From Catalinimonas alkaloidigena (GTDB taxonomy: Bacteria; Bacteroidota; Bacteroidia; Cytophagales; Flexibacteraceae), in NCBI RefSeq assembly GCF_900100765.1, contig NZ_FNFO01000010.1, positions 1 through 64,000 on the forward strand: a stretch of 64,000 bases of DNA, given 5' to 3'. Position 1 is the first letter of the stretch. Every line of letters starts with the position of its first letter. A model generated the notes under the pieces. It did no database searches. It was not told where the DNA came from and saw only the letters and a program-made list of their open reading frames with translations. Made by a program: the position numbers and the translations under genes. Below, piece after piece: positions 40,317-50,258 of this stretch.

Positions 40317-41795
40317 CTAGAGTTGTTCAAATACTGAGCGGAACGAAACGGCCCGCCCGATGCGGTCGCGCAGTTCTGCAATGGGCACCCGCTCCTGCTC
40401 CGTAGTGTCACGGTGACGAATGGTGACGGTGTTGTCTTCCAGGGTCTGGTAATCGACCGCGATGCAGAACGGGGTGCCGATCAGGTCTTGCCGGGTATAC
40501 CGCTTCCCGATAGCCGCCTTTTCTTCGTAAATCACTTTGAAGTCCAGCTTCAGGTCGTCGTAAATGGCCTGGGCTTTCTCGGGAAGTCCGTCTTTGCGCA
40601 CCAGTGGCAGAATTGCGGCTTTGACGGGGGCCAGCGCCGGATGCAACTTCAGATACGTCCGCTCTTTTGTCTTTTCTCCATCCTCTACCGTCTCTTCCGT
40701 ATAGGCTTGGCACAGAACGGCCAGGAACAGCCGGTCGGCCCCTACCGACGTTTCTACTACGTACGGAATGTAACTTTCTTTGATTTCCTCGTCGAAGTAC
40801 TGAAGTTTTTTCCGAGAGAGTTCCTGATGATTTTTCAGATCGAAATCGGTCCGTGAGTGAATCCCTTCAATCTCTTTGAAGCCAAACGGGAATTCGAACT
40901 CGATATCGACCGCGGCATTAGCATAGTGCGCCAGCTTTTCGTGATCGTGGTACCGGAGCTTGCTCTCGGGCAATCCCAAGGCGCGGTGCCACCGCAGCCG
41001 TGTTTCTTTCCAGTGCTCGTACCAGTTCATCTCCTCTCCGGGACGAATGAAGTACTGCATCTCCATTTGTTCAAATTCCCGCATCCGGAAAATGAACTGC
41101 CGTGCCACAATTTCGTTGCGGAATGCTTTCCCGATCTGGGCAATGCCGAAGGGAATCTTCATCCGGCCGGTTTTCTGCACGTTCAGGAAGTTGACAAAAA
41201 TTCCCTGTGCGGTTTCGGGACGCAGGTAGATTTCGCTGGCCTCGTCGGCAACCGAACCCATCTGCGTCGAAAACATCAGGTTGAACTGACGCACTTCGGT
41301 CCAGTTGGCAGTGCCGGAAAGCGGACAAGTAATGCCTTCTTCCAAAATCAGGTCCCGTACGCCTGTCAGGTCTTCTGCACTCAACAGCGCATTCATCCGG
41401 CTGCGCAATGTAGCCGCACGCTCGGGCTGGCCTTCTGCTTCGTAAGCATCGGCTTTGTCCTCAATGAGGTTATCGGCCCGGTAGCGCTTTTTCGAGTCGC
41501 GGTTGTCGATCATCGGATCACTAAAGCTATCGACGTGCCCCGAGGCCTTCCAGGTCAGCGGGTGCATAAAGATGGCCGCATCGATCCCCACCACGTTCTC
41601 GTTCAGTTGGGTCATGCTCTGCCACCAGAGCCGCTTGATGTTATTTTTCAGTTCTGCGCCGTACTGGCCGTAATCGTACACGGCTTGCAGGCCATCGTAT
41701 ATCTCACTGGAAGGGAAAACAAATCCGTACTCTTTGGCGTGGGCAATGATTTTGCGAAACACTTGTTCGCTGCCGATTTGCGCTTGTGCTGTCAT
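40317..41795 (-). CDS. glyS: Glycyl-tRNA synthetase (single-chain class II type)
   Basis: This 492-residue enzyme charges tRNA-Gly. It is the alpha2, eukaryote/archaea-like form rather than the alpha2-beta2 bacterial form. Landmarks are EYGFVFPSSEIYDGLQAVYDYGQYG near the start, the PETAQGIFVNF stretch, the motif 2 region GKAFRNEIVARQFIFRMREFEQMEMQYF, and the motif 3 region SVGADRLFLAVL, followed by an anticodon-binding domain. The ATG at 41795 is preferred to an upstream frame extension because it stands six bases after a promoter box. The gene diverges from murF-alr. Confidence 0.95.
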   Translation of the reverse strand: MTAQAQIGSEQVFRKIIAHAKEYGFVFPSSEIYDGLQAVYDYGQYGAELKNNIKRLWWQSMTQLNENVVGIDAAIFMHPLTWKASGHVDSFSDPMIDNRDSKKRYRADNLIEDKADAYEAEGQPERAATLRSRMNALLSAEDLTGVRDLILEEGITCPLSGTANWTEVRQFNLMFSTQMGSVADEASEIYLRPETAQGIFVNFLNVQKTGRMKIPFGIAQIGKAFRNEIVARQFIFRMREFEQMEMQYFIRPGEEMNWYEHWKETRLRWHRALGLPESKLRYHDHEKLAHYANAAVDIEFEFPFGFKEIEGIHSRTDFDLKNHQELSRKKLQYFDEEIKESYIPYVVETSVGADRLFLAVLCQAYTEETVEDGEKTKERTYLKLHPALAPVKAAILPLVRKDGLPEKAQAIYDDLKLDFKVIYEEKAAIGKRYTRQDLIGTPFCIAVDYQTLEDNTVTIRHRDTTEQERVPIAELRDRIGRAVSFRSVFEQL

Positions 41796-41801
41796 AGTCC
41801 A

Positions 41802-41809
41802 CAAATATA
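41802..41809 (-). promoter_or_regulatory. Putative -7 box of glyS
   Basis: On the minus strand this reads TATATTTG, an exact match to TAnnTTTG. It ends only six bases before the chosen ATG, so the mRNA would have almost no leader. No clear -33 TTTG is visible, and any such element would overlap the start of murF-alr. Confidence 0.5.
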
Positions 41810-41830
41810 GTAAGTTCGCCGTACGCACCT

Positions 41831-44236
41831 ATGTACACGTTTCAGGAACTCGCCCATGTACTTGCAGGAGCCGCCGTACAAATGCCGCAACCACTGTGGC
41901 CGGTGGACACCCTATTGACCGACAGCCGAAGTCTGTCGTATTCCCCCCGTGCGCTGTTCTTTGCACTGCCCGGCACGCATCACGACGGGCACGCGTTTGT
42001 GGAAGAGCTTTACGCCAAAGGTGTGCGCTGTTTCGTCATCCAGGCGGAGGCCGCGCTCCGGCCCGAAGCTTATCCCGAAGCCAATTTCTGCCAGGTACCC
42101 CGCGTCGTAGAGGCTTTACAGCAGCTTGCTGCTTTCCACCGCAGGGGTTTTGACTACCCCGTAGTAGGCATCACGGGCAGCAATGGTAAAACCATCGTCA
42201 AAGAATGGCTGACCCAGCTTTTAAGTCCTGAGTACCGCATCGTCAGTAGTCCCAAGAGTTACAATTCGCAGATCGGCGTGCCATTGGCTGTCTGGCACAT
42301 GGCGGCAGATCATCAACTGGGCATTTTTGAAGCTGGCATCTCACAGCCTCGTGAAATGGAACGCTTGGCACAGGTGCTACACCCTACGCTGGGCATCTTT
42401 ACCAACATCGGTTCGGCCCACGACGAAGGTTTTGCGTCACGCCAGGAAAAAATCGCCGAAAAGTGGAAATTGTTTGCTGATTGCCCGGTGGTGATTTGTG
42501 CACGTCAGCATGAGGCCGTATACGCCTACCTGATGGCCCATCGGTCGCCAGACCAGCACATCGTGGCCTGGCACCCCGACGACTTTTCTTTTCCTTTTCC
42601 CTTTGCGGACGAAGCTTCTTTGGAGAATGCGCGCCACTGTGCAGCGATGTTGCGCTGGTTGCGTTACGATGACGAAGCGATTGCGCAGCGCCTTCAGCAC
42701 TTGCTTCATGTACCGATGCGCTTAGAGTTTAAAGAGGGGATTAATCGCTGTTCGCTGATCGACGATTCGTACAACAACGACCTCGTGGGTCTGCGCATCG
42801 CGCTGGAATTCATGCGCCAGCAAAAGAACGCGGTCAACCTCTCGCGCACGGTCATTTTATCGGATATTTTGCAAACCCACAGTCCTGAAGAGGAATCTTA
42901 CGGGGCGGTCGTGGACTTGCTGCACCAAGCCAAAATTGCTCGTTTCATTGGCATCGGAACAGCGTTACTGCACCACCAGCAGCTTTTTGCTTCGATTCCG
43001 CAGACACATTTCTTTGCCACGACCGAACAGTTTCTAGACGCTTATAAAAATTCAGATTTTCAGGACGCCATTATTCTGGTCAAAGGCGCACGTGCCTTCC
43101 GGTTCGAGCGCATCGTCCAACGCTTGCAATTGCAGGCGCACGGAACGCGGCTGGAAATTAACCTGGATGCGCTGGTCCATAACCTGAACATGTATCGGCA
43201 TCAGTTGCGCCCCGGCGTAAAAATGATGGTGATGGTCAAGGCATTGGCTTACGGCAGCGGGAGCGCTGAAATCGCTAGTTTATTGCAGTACCATGGCGTC
43301 GACTACCTGGGCGTCGCGTACGCCGATGAAGGAGTCGCCTTACGCGAACAAGGAATTCGTCTGCCCATTATGGTGATGAATCCGTCGGCATCCACGTTCG
43401 AAAAGATGGCACTTTTTCAACTGGAACCTGAGGTATACAGCTTCGGCCAGTTGAAAGAATTAAGTGCTTACGCGCAAGCGACACAACAACCTTTCCGCAT
43501 TCATCTCAAGATCGACACCGGGATGCGACGTTTGGGTTTCGAACCTACTGAAGTTCCCGCCTTATTGCAGCAGTTAGCGCAAGTACCTCAACTGACTGTA
43601 GCCAGTGTGTTCAGTCATCTGGCGGGTGCTGACGAATCGCAACACGATACCTTTACTCAAAACCAGATGTCCTACTTTGCCGATGTGGTGTCCTTGATGG
43701 AGAAAGCGTTGCCAAAACGGCCTTTGTTTCATCTGCTTAATTCTGCCGGCATTGCGCGTTTTCCGGAAGCGCAATGGGACATGGTCCGTTTGGGGATCGG
43801 ATTATACGGCACCGCCCCTTCAACTGAAGCGTCGTTAATACTCCAGCCCATCGGCGTGTTAAAAACCACAGTTTCTCAAGTCAAGACCATTCAGCCTGGA
43901 GAGACCGTAGGGTACGGACGGCGTGGTAAAGCAGATCAGAAAAAACGCATCGCTACGCTGGCCATTGGGTATGCCGACGGGTACAGCCGCGCGTTTAGTA
44001 ATGGAGTCGGCTGGGTGCTCATTCGCGGACAGAAAGCACCAGTGATCGGGAATGTGTGTATGGACATGACGATGGTTGACGTAACGTCCATCGGAGAAGT
44101 TCAGGAGGGCGAAGAAGCAATTGTGTTTGGAGAGGGTTTGGCGGTGGAAACATTAGCCCACCAGATTCATACGATTCCGTATGAGCTTTTGACCCGAGTG
44201 AGCGAACGCGTCAAACGCGTTTTCTATAGTGCATAA
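41831..44236 (+). CDS. Bifunctional MurF ligase / alanine racemase fusion
   Basis: This 801-residue protein joins two peptidoglycan enzymes. Residues of about 1-430 form a Mur ligase (UDP-MurNAc-tripeptide:D-Ala-D-Ala ligase) with the ATP loop GITGSNGKT (about 113-121) and the PKSYNSQIGVPLAVW motif. Residues of about 438-801 form an alanine racemase with the PLP lysine K470 in MVKALAYGSG and the catalytic tyrosine region AIGYADGYSR. The racemase makes D-Ala, whose dipeptide the ligase adds to the cell wall precursor. The fusion is known in Bacteroidota. Both halves keep their catalytic motifs. The DDl ligase between the two steps is not seen in the window. Confidence 0.94.
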   Translation: MYTFQELAHVLAGAAVQMPQPLWPVDTLLTDSRSLSYSPRALFFALPGTHHDGHAFVEELYAKGVRCFVIQAEAALRPEAYPEANFCQVPRVVEALQQLAAFHRRGFDYPVVGITGSNGKTIVKEWLTQLLSPEYRIVSSPKSYNSQIGVPLAVWHMAADHQLGIFEAGISQPREMERLAQVLHPTLGIFTNIGSAHDEGFASRQEKIAEKWKLFADCPVVICARQHEAVYAYLMAHRSPDQHIVAWHPDDFSFPFPFADEASLENARHCAAMLRWLRYDDEAIAQRLQHLLHVPMRLEFKEGINRCSLIDDSYNNDLVGLRIALEFMRQQKNAVNLSRTVILSDILQTHSPEEESYGAVVDLLHQAKIARFIGIGTALLHHQQLFASIPQTHFFATTEQFLDAYKNSDFQDAIILVKGARAFRFERIVQRLQLQAHGTRLEINLDALVHNLNMYRHQLRPGVKMMVMVKALAYGSGSAEIASLLQYHGVDYLGVAYADEGVALREQGIRLPIMVMNPSASTFEKMALFQLEPEVYSFGQLKELSAYAQATQQPFRIHLKIDTGMRRLGFEPTEVPALLQQLAQVPQLTVASVFSHLAGADESQHDTFTQNQMSYFADVVSLMEKALPKRPLFHLLNSAGIARFPEAQWDMVRLGIGLYGTAPSTEASLILQPIGVLKTTVSQVKTIQPGETVGYGRRGKADQKKRIATLAIGYADGYSRAFSNGVGWVLIRGQKAPVIGNVCMDMTMVDVTSIGEVQEGEEAIVFGEGLAVETLAHQIHTIPYELLTRVSERVKRVFYSA

Positions 44237-44273
44237 AAAAAGAGGCCCTATCGATGACAGGGCCTCTTTTCTA
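44235..44273. terminator. Bidirectional terminator between murF-alr and rplQ
   Basis: The stem AAAAGAGGCCCT/AGGGCCTCTTTT (arms 44238-44249 and 44259-44270) has an A run on the left and T-rich sequence on the right. It ends both the plus-strand murF-alr gene and the large minus-strand ribosomal cluster. Confidence 0.92.
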
Positions 44274-44285
44274 TAAGATTTAAGC

Positions 44286-44828
44286 TTATTCGCTCTTGGT
44301 TTCTTCGTCGCTTTCGGGAGCTGCGTCTTCAGAAGACGAGGCTTCGGCAGCGGGTGACTTCGTTTCTTGCTGAGGAGCGGCGGCAGTGGTAGTTTCCGTA
44401 TCGGAAGCTTTCTTGCTACCACGGCGGCTACGACGGGTTTTCTTCGGCTTCTCGCTGATGTCGATAAACTCGTTGAAGTCTACCAATTCAATCATGGCCA
44501 TTTCTGCACCATCGCCTTTCCGGGCACCCAGCTTCAAGATGCGGGTGTAGCCACCAGGACGAGTTGCTACGCGACCCGCTACTTCTTCAAACAACTCCTG
44601 TACACTGTATTTATTCTGCAGATGCGAGAAAACAATACGGCGCGAATGCGTGGTATTATCTTTTGCCTTCGTGATCAGGGGCTCTACGTACTTGCGCAGT
44701 TCCTTAGCTTTTGCCACCGTGGTCGTGATTCGCTTGTGCATGATCAGCGACGTAGCCATATTCGACAACATCGCTTTGCGGTGCGAATAGGTACGCCCCA
44801 GGTGATTGATCTTATTTCCGTGTCTCAT
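44286..44828 (-). CDS. rplQ: 50S ribosomal protein L17
   Basis: This 180-residue protein starts with the L17 core (1-120: [29 protein letters not shown]...[14 protein letters not shown]). It has an extended C-terminal tail of about 50 residues, first basic ([12 protein letters not shown]), then rich in S, T, A and E. Such tails are usual in Bacteroidota L17. It is the last gene of the ribosomal cluster, directly after rpoA, and ends at a strong terminator. Confidence 0.96.
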   Translation of the reverse strand: MRHGNKINHLGRTYSHRKAMLSNMATSLIMHKRITTTVAKAKELRKYVEPLITKAKDNTTHSRRIVFSHLQNKYSVQELFEEVAGRVATRPGGYTRILKLGARKGDGAEMAMIELVDFNEFIDISEKPKKTRRSRRGSKKASDTETTTAAAPQQETKSPAAEASSSEDAAPESDEETKSE

Positions 44829-44837
44829 GGGTTTTTC

Positions 44838-45827
44838 TTAATCTTCTTCCAATCGATACTTCGTTACATCCATGCCGAAGGTAAGGCCCTTCTCAGCGAT
44901 CAGCTGTTCAAGTTCCGTCAGCGATTTCTTACCGAAGTTCCTGAATTTCATCATGTCCGATACTTCTAGGGCTGCCAAATCTCCTAATGTCTTGATATCG
45001 GCCGCCTTCAGACAGTTGTATGCACGTACAGACAGATCCAGATCGGTCAGTGACGTCTTCAACAGCTTACGCATGTGCAGATATTCCTCGTCGACCGTCT
45101 CTTCCTCTTCTGTCTTCACGGTTTCGAACGTCATGGTCCGATCCGAGAAGAGCATGAAATGCTTTATCAGAATGTTAGCTGCACCTTTCAAAGCATCTTC
45201 CGGATGCACTGAGCCGTCGGTTTCTACTTCGATGACCAAGCGCTCATAGTCCGTTTTCTGTTCTACACGCGTATTTTCAACGCTGTATTTTACGTTTTTG
45301 ATGGGCGTAAAAATAGCGTCGATGGCGATGTAGCCGAACGGCTGATCGTCCGTTTTGTTCTCTTCGGCCGGAACATAACCACGTCCTTTTTGAACGTAGA
45401 GCTCCATCTCCAGATCCACCGAAGGATCTAACGTGCAGATGGGCTGTTCAGGATTCAAGACTTCAAACGAACTTGTGAACTTAGTAATGTCACCAGCCGT
45501 CAAAGCTTCCTGATTCTGTACCCGCACCACGATCTTTTCGTCGGGCTCGTCCACAACTTTCTTGAAGCGAACCATTTTCAGGTTCAGGATGATCTCGCTT
45601 ACGTCTTCGATCACACCTTCAATGGTAGAAAATTCGTGCAGGACGCTGCCAATCTTAATGCCTACAATCGAATAGCCCTCCAAAGAAGAGAGCAAGATTC
45701 GACGTAATGCATTACCGATGGTAACACCGTAGCCTTTTTCTAAAGGTTTGAATTCAAATATACCGTGAAAGTCGTCGGCTTTCTCCATAACGACTTTCTC
45801 GGGCATTTGAAAAGCTAAAATAGACAT
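44838..45827 (-). CDS. rpoA: DNA-directed RNA polymerase subunit alpha
   Basis: This 329-residue subunit has the N-terminal dimerisation domain (about 1-235, with [23 protein letters not shown]) that assembles beta and beta', and a C-terminal domain (about 255-320, [23 protein letters not shown]...[24 protein letters not shown]) that contacts promoter DNA and activators. The ATG at 45827 gives the standard N terminus; a more upstream ATG at 45854 would add residues across the rpsD gap. It lies between rpsD and rplQ in the usual order. Confidence 0.97.
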   Translation of the reverse strand: MSILAFQMPEKVVMEKADDFHGIFEFKPLEKGYGVTIGNALRRILLSSLEGYSIVGIKIGSVLHEFSTIEGVIEDVSEIILNLKMVRFKKVVDEPDEKIVVRVQNQEALTAGDITKFTSSFEVLNPEQPICTLDPSVDLEMELYVQKGRGYVPAEENKTDDQPFGYIAIDAIFTPIKNVKYSVENTRVEQKTDYERLVIEVETDGSVHPEDALKGAANILIKHFMLFSDRTMTFETVKTEEEETVDEEYLHMRKLLKTSLTDLDLSVRAYNCLKAADIKTLGDLAALEVSDMMKFRNFGKKSLTELEQLIAEKGLTFGMDVTKYRLEED

Positions 45828-45854
45828 ATGTTGGGGGAGATTAGCTCCAGGCAA

Positions 45855-46460
45855 TTACTTAGAATACAATTCTACGATCAACTGTTCCTGAATTTTCTCC
45901 GGAATCTGATCGCGCTCGGGGTAGCTTACAAAAGTACCCTCTAATTCGGCTTGGTTCCACTCCAGCCAATTGAATTTGCGGTTTGCCCGCCCTGCCAAGC
46001 TAGCGGTGATAGCTTCAAGCGACTTGGACTTTTCACGAACGCCTACTTTATCGCCTGGCTTCACAGCATACGAAGCAATGTTGACTACTTCTCCGTTCAC
46101 CACGATATGCTTGTGACCTACGAGCTGACGAGCAGCGCGACGCGTTGGTGCAATGCCTAAGCGGAAAACTACGTTGTCAAGACGAGCCTCCAGGAAGCGC
46201 AACAGGTTTTCACCAGTAATTCCTTGCTTGCTGGCAGCTTTTTCGAACAAGTTGGCAAACTGACGCTCCAGTACCCCATAGGTATACTTCGCTTTCTGTT
46301 TTTCTGCCAACTGAATTGCATATTCGGAAGGTTTCCGACGACGGCCACGGCCGTGCATGCCTGGTCCGTAAGGTTTCTTCTGAAGAGCTTTGCTAGGGCC
46401 AAAGATCGGGTCGTTGAAACGACGTGCTACTTTAGCCTTAGGGCCTGTATATCTAGCCAT
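45855..46460 (-). CDS. rpsD: 30S ribosomal protein S4
   Basis: This 201-residue primary 16S rRNA-binding protein has the N-terminal region [21 protein letters not shown], lacking zinc cysteines, and an S4 domain (about 92-155, [31 protein letters not shown]). In other bacteria S4 represses translation of its own operon; no target structure was identified here. The length is normal. Confidence 0.97.
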   Translation of the reverse strand: MARYTGPKAKVARRFNDPIFGPSKALQKKPYGPGMHGRGRRRKPSEYAIQLAEKQKAKYTYGVLERQFANLFEKAASKQGITGENLLRFLEARLDNVVFRLGIAPTRRAARQLVGHKHIVVNGEVVNIASYAVKPGDKVGVREKSKSLEAITASLAGRANRKFNWLEWNQAELEGTFVSYPERDQIPEKIQEQLIVELYSK

Positions 46461-46498
46461 TTTATGATAATTACAATTATAAACTCAATTCCAATACC

Positions 46499-46891
46499 TT
46501 ATACACGACGACGCTTCGGAGGACGGCAACCGTTGTGCGGTAACGGCGTTACGTCGCGAATAGAAGCTACCTCGATTCCCGAATTTTGGATGGTCCGAAT
46601 GGCTGACTCACGTCCTGAACCCGGGCCTTTCACGAAGACTTCTACTTTCCGCAAACCCAAATCATATGCCGTCTGTGCACAATTGGACGCAGCAACCTGG
46701 GCTGCGTAAGGGGTATTCTTTTTAGAGCCTTTGAAGCCCATTTTACCCGCCGATGCCCAAGAGATGACCTGGCCTGTATTGTTTGTAATGGAAATGATAA
46801 TATTGTTAAAAGAGGCTTTGATGTGCACTTGACCGGTAGGTTCAACGACGACTACCCGCTTTTTAGCCTTATCTTTTCTTTTCTGCGCCAT
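46499..46891 (-). CDS. rpsK: 30S ribosomal protein S11
   Basis: This 130-residue platform protein matches S11: [43 protein letters not shown], the [13 protein letters not shown] loop, and the C terminus [18 protein letters not shown], which contacts 16S rRNA near the mRNA exit. It lies 12 bases after rpsM and 38 bases before rpsD in the alpha operon order. Confidence 0.97.
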   Translation of the reverse strand: MAQKRKDKAKKRVVVVEPTGQVHIKASFNNIIISITNNTGQVISWASAGKMGFKGSKKNTPYAAQVAASNCAQTAYDLGLRKVEVFVKGPGSGRESAIRTIQNSGIEVASIRDVTPLPHNGCRPPKRRRV

Positions 46892-46903
46892 GACAATTAT
46901 AGA

Positions 46904-47281
46904 TTATTTGGTAGCCTTCTTCTTGTTTGCTACAGTTTTCCGCTTTCCTTTACGTGTGCGAGAATTGTTTTTGGTCTTCTGGCCACGTACAGGTAATCCT
47001 CTACGGTGACGCAGTCCACGATAGCAACCAATATCCATCAGACGCTTGATATTCAGCTGCACTTCAGACTTCAGTACACCTTCCACACGGTATTCGGCAG
47101 CGATGATATTACGAATCGCGTTCGCTTCATCATCACTCCATTCAGTTACTTTCTTGTTGGGATCAATCCCGGCTTTTTCGAGAATGGTTTGGGCGGAACT
47201 CTTACCAATTCCGAAAATATAGGTGAGTGCGATTTCGCCTCGCTTGTTGTCGGGAATGTCTACTCCTGCAATTCTGGCCAT
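46904..47281 (-). CDS. rpsM: 30S ribosomal protein S13
   Basis: This 125-residue head protein has [26 protein letters not shown] at the start, a helix-two-turn-helix region, and the basic C-terminal tail [25 protein letters not shown] that contacts tRNA and the subunit bridge. It follows rpmJ by six bases. The alpha operon order rpsM-rpsK-rpsD-rpoA-rplQ is standard. Confidence 0.97.
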   Translation of the reverse strand: MARIAGVDIPDNKRGEIALTYIFGIGKSSAQTILEKAGIDPNKKVTEWSDDEANAIRNIIAAEYRVEGVLKSEVQLNIKRLMDIGCYRGLRHRRGLPVRGQKTKNNSRTRKGKRKTVANKKKATK

Positions 47282-47287
47282 GTGAAA

Positions 47288-47404
47288 TTACCCTTGTCTT
47301 TGTTTGAACTTAGGATTCTTCTTGTTAATGATGTAAAGTTTGCCTTTACGCCGTACGATTTTACAATCGACGCTACGTTTTTTGACGGAAGCTCTTACTT
47401 TCAT
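47288..47404 (-). CDS. rpmJ: 50S ribosomal protein L36, zinc-free type
   Basis: This 38-residue protein reads [17 protein letters not shown] at the start and ends NPKFKQRQG, a clear L36. The zinc-ribbon form needs C-x2-C...C...H; here only one cysteine remains, so this is the zinc-independent (C-minus) form. The gene lies between infA and rpsM, as expected, with a 49-base leader holding a small hairpin. Confidence 0.95.
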   Translation of the reverse strand: MKVRASVKKRSVDCKIVRRKGKLYIINKKNPKFKQRQG

Positions 47405-47427
47405 AATCGTCAAGTGCTAAAGTGATC

Positions 47428-47448
47428 AGATGGAGGCACTCTCCATCT
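47428..47448 (-). promoter_or_regulatory. Hairpin between infA and rpmJ
   Basis: AGATGGAG (47428-47435) and CTCCATCT (47441-47448) form an eight-pair stem with a five-base loop. No U run follows, so it is not a terminator; it may stabilise or process the mRNA ahead of rpmJ. Confidence 0.4.
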
Positions 47449-47453
47449 CAGGT

Positions 47454-47672
47454 TTATTTATAACGGTAAACTATTCTACCTTTTGTGAGGTCGTAAGGAG
47501 ACATCTCCAGTTTCACCCGGTCGCCAGGTAAAATTTTGATATAGTGCATGCGCATCTTGCCAGAAATATGAGCAATTACCTGGTGGCCATTCTGAAGCTC
47601 TACGCGAAACATAGCGTTGGATAACGCTTCTACAATGGTCCCGTCTTGCTCAATGGAAGACTGTTTTGGCAT
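47454..47672 (-). CDS. infA: Translation initiation factor IF-1
   Basis: This 72-residue OB-fold protein binds the A site of the 30S subunit during initiation. The whole family sequence is recognisable: [61 protein letters not shown]. It starts two bases after map and precedes rpmJ, a common order in Gram-positive and Bacteroidota clusters. Confidence 0.97.
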   Translation of the reverse strand: MPKQSSIEQDGTIVEALSNAMFRVELQNGHQVIAHISGKMRMHYIKILPGDRVKLEMSPYDLTKGRIVYRYK

Positions 47673-47674
47673 AA

Positions 47675-48475
47675 TTAAACGCGTATAATTTTTTCTATGT
47701 ACTCAAAGGTAGTTAGGATGTCAAAAGTTCCATTTCGCATCGCTACCGTATGCTCAAAATGTGCTGAGGGCTTTCGATCAGCCGTGCGAATGGTCCAACC
47801 GTCCTGCTCCTGCACTACATTCTTCTGACCTAAATTTACCATGGGTTCAATGGCAAGTACCATCCCATCGCGCAACACAGGCCCTTTCCCTTTGCGTCCA
47901 TAGTTAGGGACTTCGGGGCTCTCGTGCAGTTGTTTGCCTACGCCATGTCCTACTAACTCTCGAACCACTGTATAACCGCGGGCTTCCACATACTGCTGTA
48001 CCGCAAAGCCTATATCGCCTACTTTATTGCCACGCGCTACCGCTTTTATACCTTCGTAAAGAGACTCTTTCGTCGCTCTTAGCAAAGCTTGTATTGCAGC
48101 GTCAACTTCCCCTATCGGATAAGTATAAGCACTGTCGGCATGAAAGCCATCCCGGAAAACACCGCAATCAATAGAGACAATATCGCCTTCTTTTAACTCG
48201 TACTTTCCCGGAAAGCCGTGTACTACGTTCTCATTCACAGAGATGCAGAGGGCGGCAGGAAAACCGTTATAGCCTTTGAAGGAGGGTGTTGCTCCAGAGT
48301 CGCGAATAAATTCTTCCGCACGTTTATCGAGTGCTTCTGTACGAACACCGGGTTGAATCAGCTTGGCAACTTCGGCGTGTGCTTTTCCTAGCACAACACC
48401 GTTGCTGCGAATAATCTCAATCTCTTCCGCTGTTTTGTATTTAATTCCAGCCACACTCGCCACGGCAGTCGACAT
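47675..48475 (-). CDS. map: Methionine aminopeptidase, type I
   Basis: This 266-residue enzyme removes N-terminal methionine from new proteins. Metal ligands are visible in [16 protein letters not shown] (two aspartates), [18 protein letters not shown] (histidine), AIEPMV (glutamate) and the final EHTVA segment. The ATG at 48475 overlaps the secY stop by one base (TGATG), so secY and map are translationally coupled; the preceding TTG is less likely as start. Confidence 0.95.
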   Translation of the reverse strand: MSTAVASVAGIKYKTAEEIEIIRSNGVVLGKAHAEVAKLIQPGVRTEALDKRAEEFIRDSGATPSFKGYNGFPAALCISVNENVVHGFPGKYELKEGDIVSIDCGVFRDGFHADSAYTYPIGEVDAAIQALLRATKESLYEGIKAVARGNKVGDIGFAVQQYVEARGYTVVRELVGHGVGKQLHESPEVPNYGRKGKGPVLRDGMVLAIEPMVNLGQKNVVQEQDGWTIRTADRKPSAHFEHTVAMRNGTFDILTTFEYIEKIIRV

Positions 48476-49803
48476 CAAGAAGCAACAGCAATGTTTCTAG
48501 AACGACCTCTCAGGCGATTGGAGCGCATCATGCCATCATATTGCTTCATGCGCAAATAGCTTTCGATCTGCTGAAGGGTGTCTAGAATGACGCCTACCAT
48601 GATCAGAAGAGAAGTACCTCCGTAAAACTGAGAGAATTCCCGCGTTACACCCGCTACGCTAGCCAAGGCCGGCAGAATGGCCACGATAGCCAGAAATACC
48701 GAACCCGGTAAAGTAATGCGATCTAAAATGGTAGATATGAAATTGCTTGTGTCCTCCCCTGGTTTAACTCCGGGTACAAACCCTCCGTTACGCTTCATAT
48801 CGTCAGCGATCTGCTTAGGGTTGATGGAAATAGCCGTGTAGAAGAAAGTGAACACAATGATCAGAATACCAAACAGCACGTTATACTGCCAAGTGGTGTA
48901 ATCGGAGAAAGTAGCACCGACTTCACTTGCCAGCTCACTATCGGCTGACCAGTTCGCCCACAGACCTGCCGTGAGCGCCGGCAAAAACATAAGAGATTGG
49001 GCAAAGATAATGGGCATCACACCCGCTGCATTAAGCTTCAACGGAATGTATTGGCGTTGACCGCCGTATACCTTATTACCTACTACCTGCTTTGCATATT
49101 GGACAGGAATCTGACGAACGGCTTGCGTTAACATCACTACGCCCATAACTACAAAGAAGAGAACGATCAGTTCTAGCAAGAACAAAAGACCACCATTAAG
49201 ACCACGTGCCAATCCTTCGGAGATAATAGCACCCGGGAAACGAGAGATGATCCCAATCATAATCAGCATAGAGATCCCATTCCCGATACCTTTGTCGGTG
49301 ATTTTTTCTCCCAGCCACATGCAGAAGATAGTGCCTGCCGTTAGAATAACAGTAGCGGAGAAAGTAAAGAACGCACGGTCAATCAGAATGGCTTCTGCCG
49401 GGATAGTAGCAGACAGATAGGCAGTCGACTGAAAAATCGTAATGATAATTGTCAACCAACGTGTGTATTGGTTAATCTTTCTACGTCCTGATTCCCCTTC
49501 CTTTTGCATCTTCTGAAACTGCGGCACCGCCACAGTTAGGAGTTGCAGGACAATCGAGGCCGAGATGTAAGGCATAATCCCCAGTCCGAAAATAGAAGCA
49601 TTGCTGAAGGCACCTCCTAGGAATGTATCTAACAGCCCTAAGATGCCGTCCGACGCTCCTTCCAAGCGGTTCGGATCAATACCGGGCAAAACGATATAGG
49701 ATCCTAGACGAAAGACTACTAACAACAAAAGGGTATTGAGAATACGTACCCTTAAGTCATCAATAGAAAAGATATTTCGGATTGTGGTGATTAGTTTTTT
49801 CAT
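48475..49803 (-). CDS. secY: Protein translocase subunit SecY
   Basis: This 442-residue membrane channel protein has ten predicted helices and conserved SecY features: LGIMPYISASIVLQLL (plug and lateral gate region), the GNGISMLIMIGII segment, the NPKQIADDMKRNGGFVPGVKPGE cytosolic loop, and the final YDGMMRSNRLRGRSR. It forms the Sec channel with SecE and SecG, which are not in this window. It lies between rplO and map. Confidence 0.97.
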   Translation of the reverse strand: MKKLITTIRNIFSIDDLRVRILNTLLLLVVFRLGSYIVLPGIDPNRLEGASDGILGLLDTFLGGAFSNASIFGLGIMPYISASIVLQLLTVAVPQFQKMQKEGESGRRKINQYTRWLTIIITIFQSTAYLSATIPAEAILIDRAFFTFSATVILTAGTIFCMWLGEKITDKGIGNGISMLIMIGIISRFPGAIISEGLARGLNGGLLFLLELIVLFFVVMGVVMLTQAVRQIPVQYAKQVVGNKVYGGQRQYIPLKLNAAGVMPIIFAQSLMFLPALTAGLWANWSADSELASEVGATFSDYTTWQYNVLFGILIIVFTFFYTAISINPKQIADDMKRNGGFVPGVKPGEDTSNFISTILDRITLPGSVFLAIVAILPALASVAGVTREFSQFYGGTSLLIMVGVILDTLQQIESYLRMKQYDGMMRSNRLRGRSRNIAVAS

Positions 49804-49809
49804 ATGCCT

Positions 49810-50256
49810 TTACAATACAGTGGCTGTACCTCCCGACTTCTCAATAGCTTCTTTGGCACTGCCTGAAAAGGCGTGTGCTTTCACTTCTGTTTTGGCCGTA
49901 AACTCACCCTGCCCCAGGATTTTAATCCGATCTTTTTTGCCTACTTGTCCATGTTCTAACAAGAAAGCAGGATCAATAACTTCGGGAGAATAAGCTTCCA
50001 CTAACTTTTGGAGGCGCTCTAAGTTAATGACTTTATACTCTACCCGGTTAGGGTTATTAAAGCCGAACTTAGGGACACGACGCTGGATAGGCATCTGTCC
50101 ACCTTCAAAACCTATTTTCTTAGAATAGCCTGAACGCGACTGTGCGCCTTTGTGCCCACGGGTAGAAGTACCTCCACGTCCCGAGCCTTGGCCACGTCCG
50201 ATGCGCTTTCTGCTTTTGATCGAGCCTTTTGCAGGCCGCAGTTGATTCAACTTCAT
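49810..50256 (-). CDS. rplO: 50S ribosomal protein L15
   Basis: This 148-residue late-assembly protein has the glycine-arginine-rich N terminus (KRIGRGQGSGRGGTSTRGHKGAQSR) that penetrates 23S rRNA, then the folded domain with the PIQRRVPKFGF stretch. It lies two bases after rpmD and six bases before secY. Confidence 0.97.
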   Translation of the reverse strand: MKLNQLRPAKGSIKSRKRIGRGQGSGRGGTSTRGHKGAQSRSGYSKKIGFEGGQMPIQRRVPKFGFNNPNRVEYKVINLERLQKLVEAYSPEVIDPAFLLEHGQVGKKDRIKILGQGEFTAKTEVKAHAFSGSAKEAIEKSGGTATVL

Positions 50257-50258
50257 AA

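Noticed and set aside
40857-41810. Long plus-strand frame (317 codons) opposite glyS
   Set aside because: Antisense of a certain synthetase gene, without recognisable motifs.
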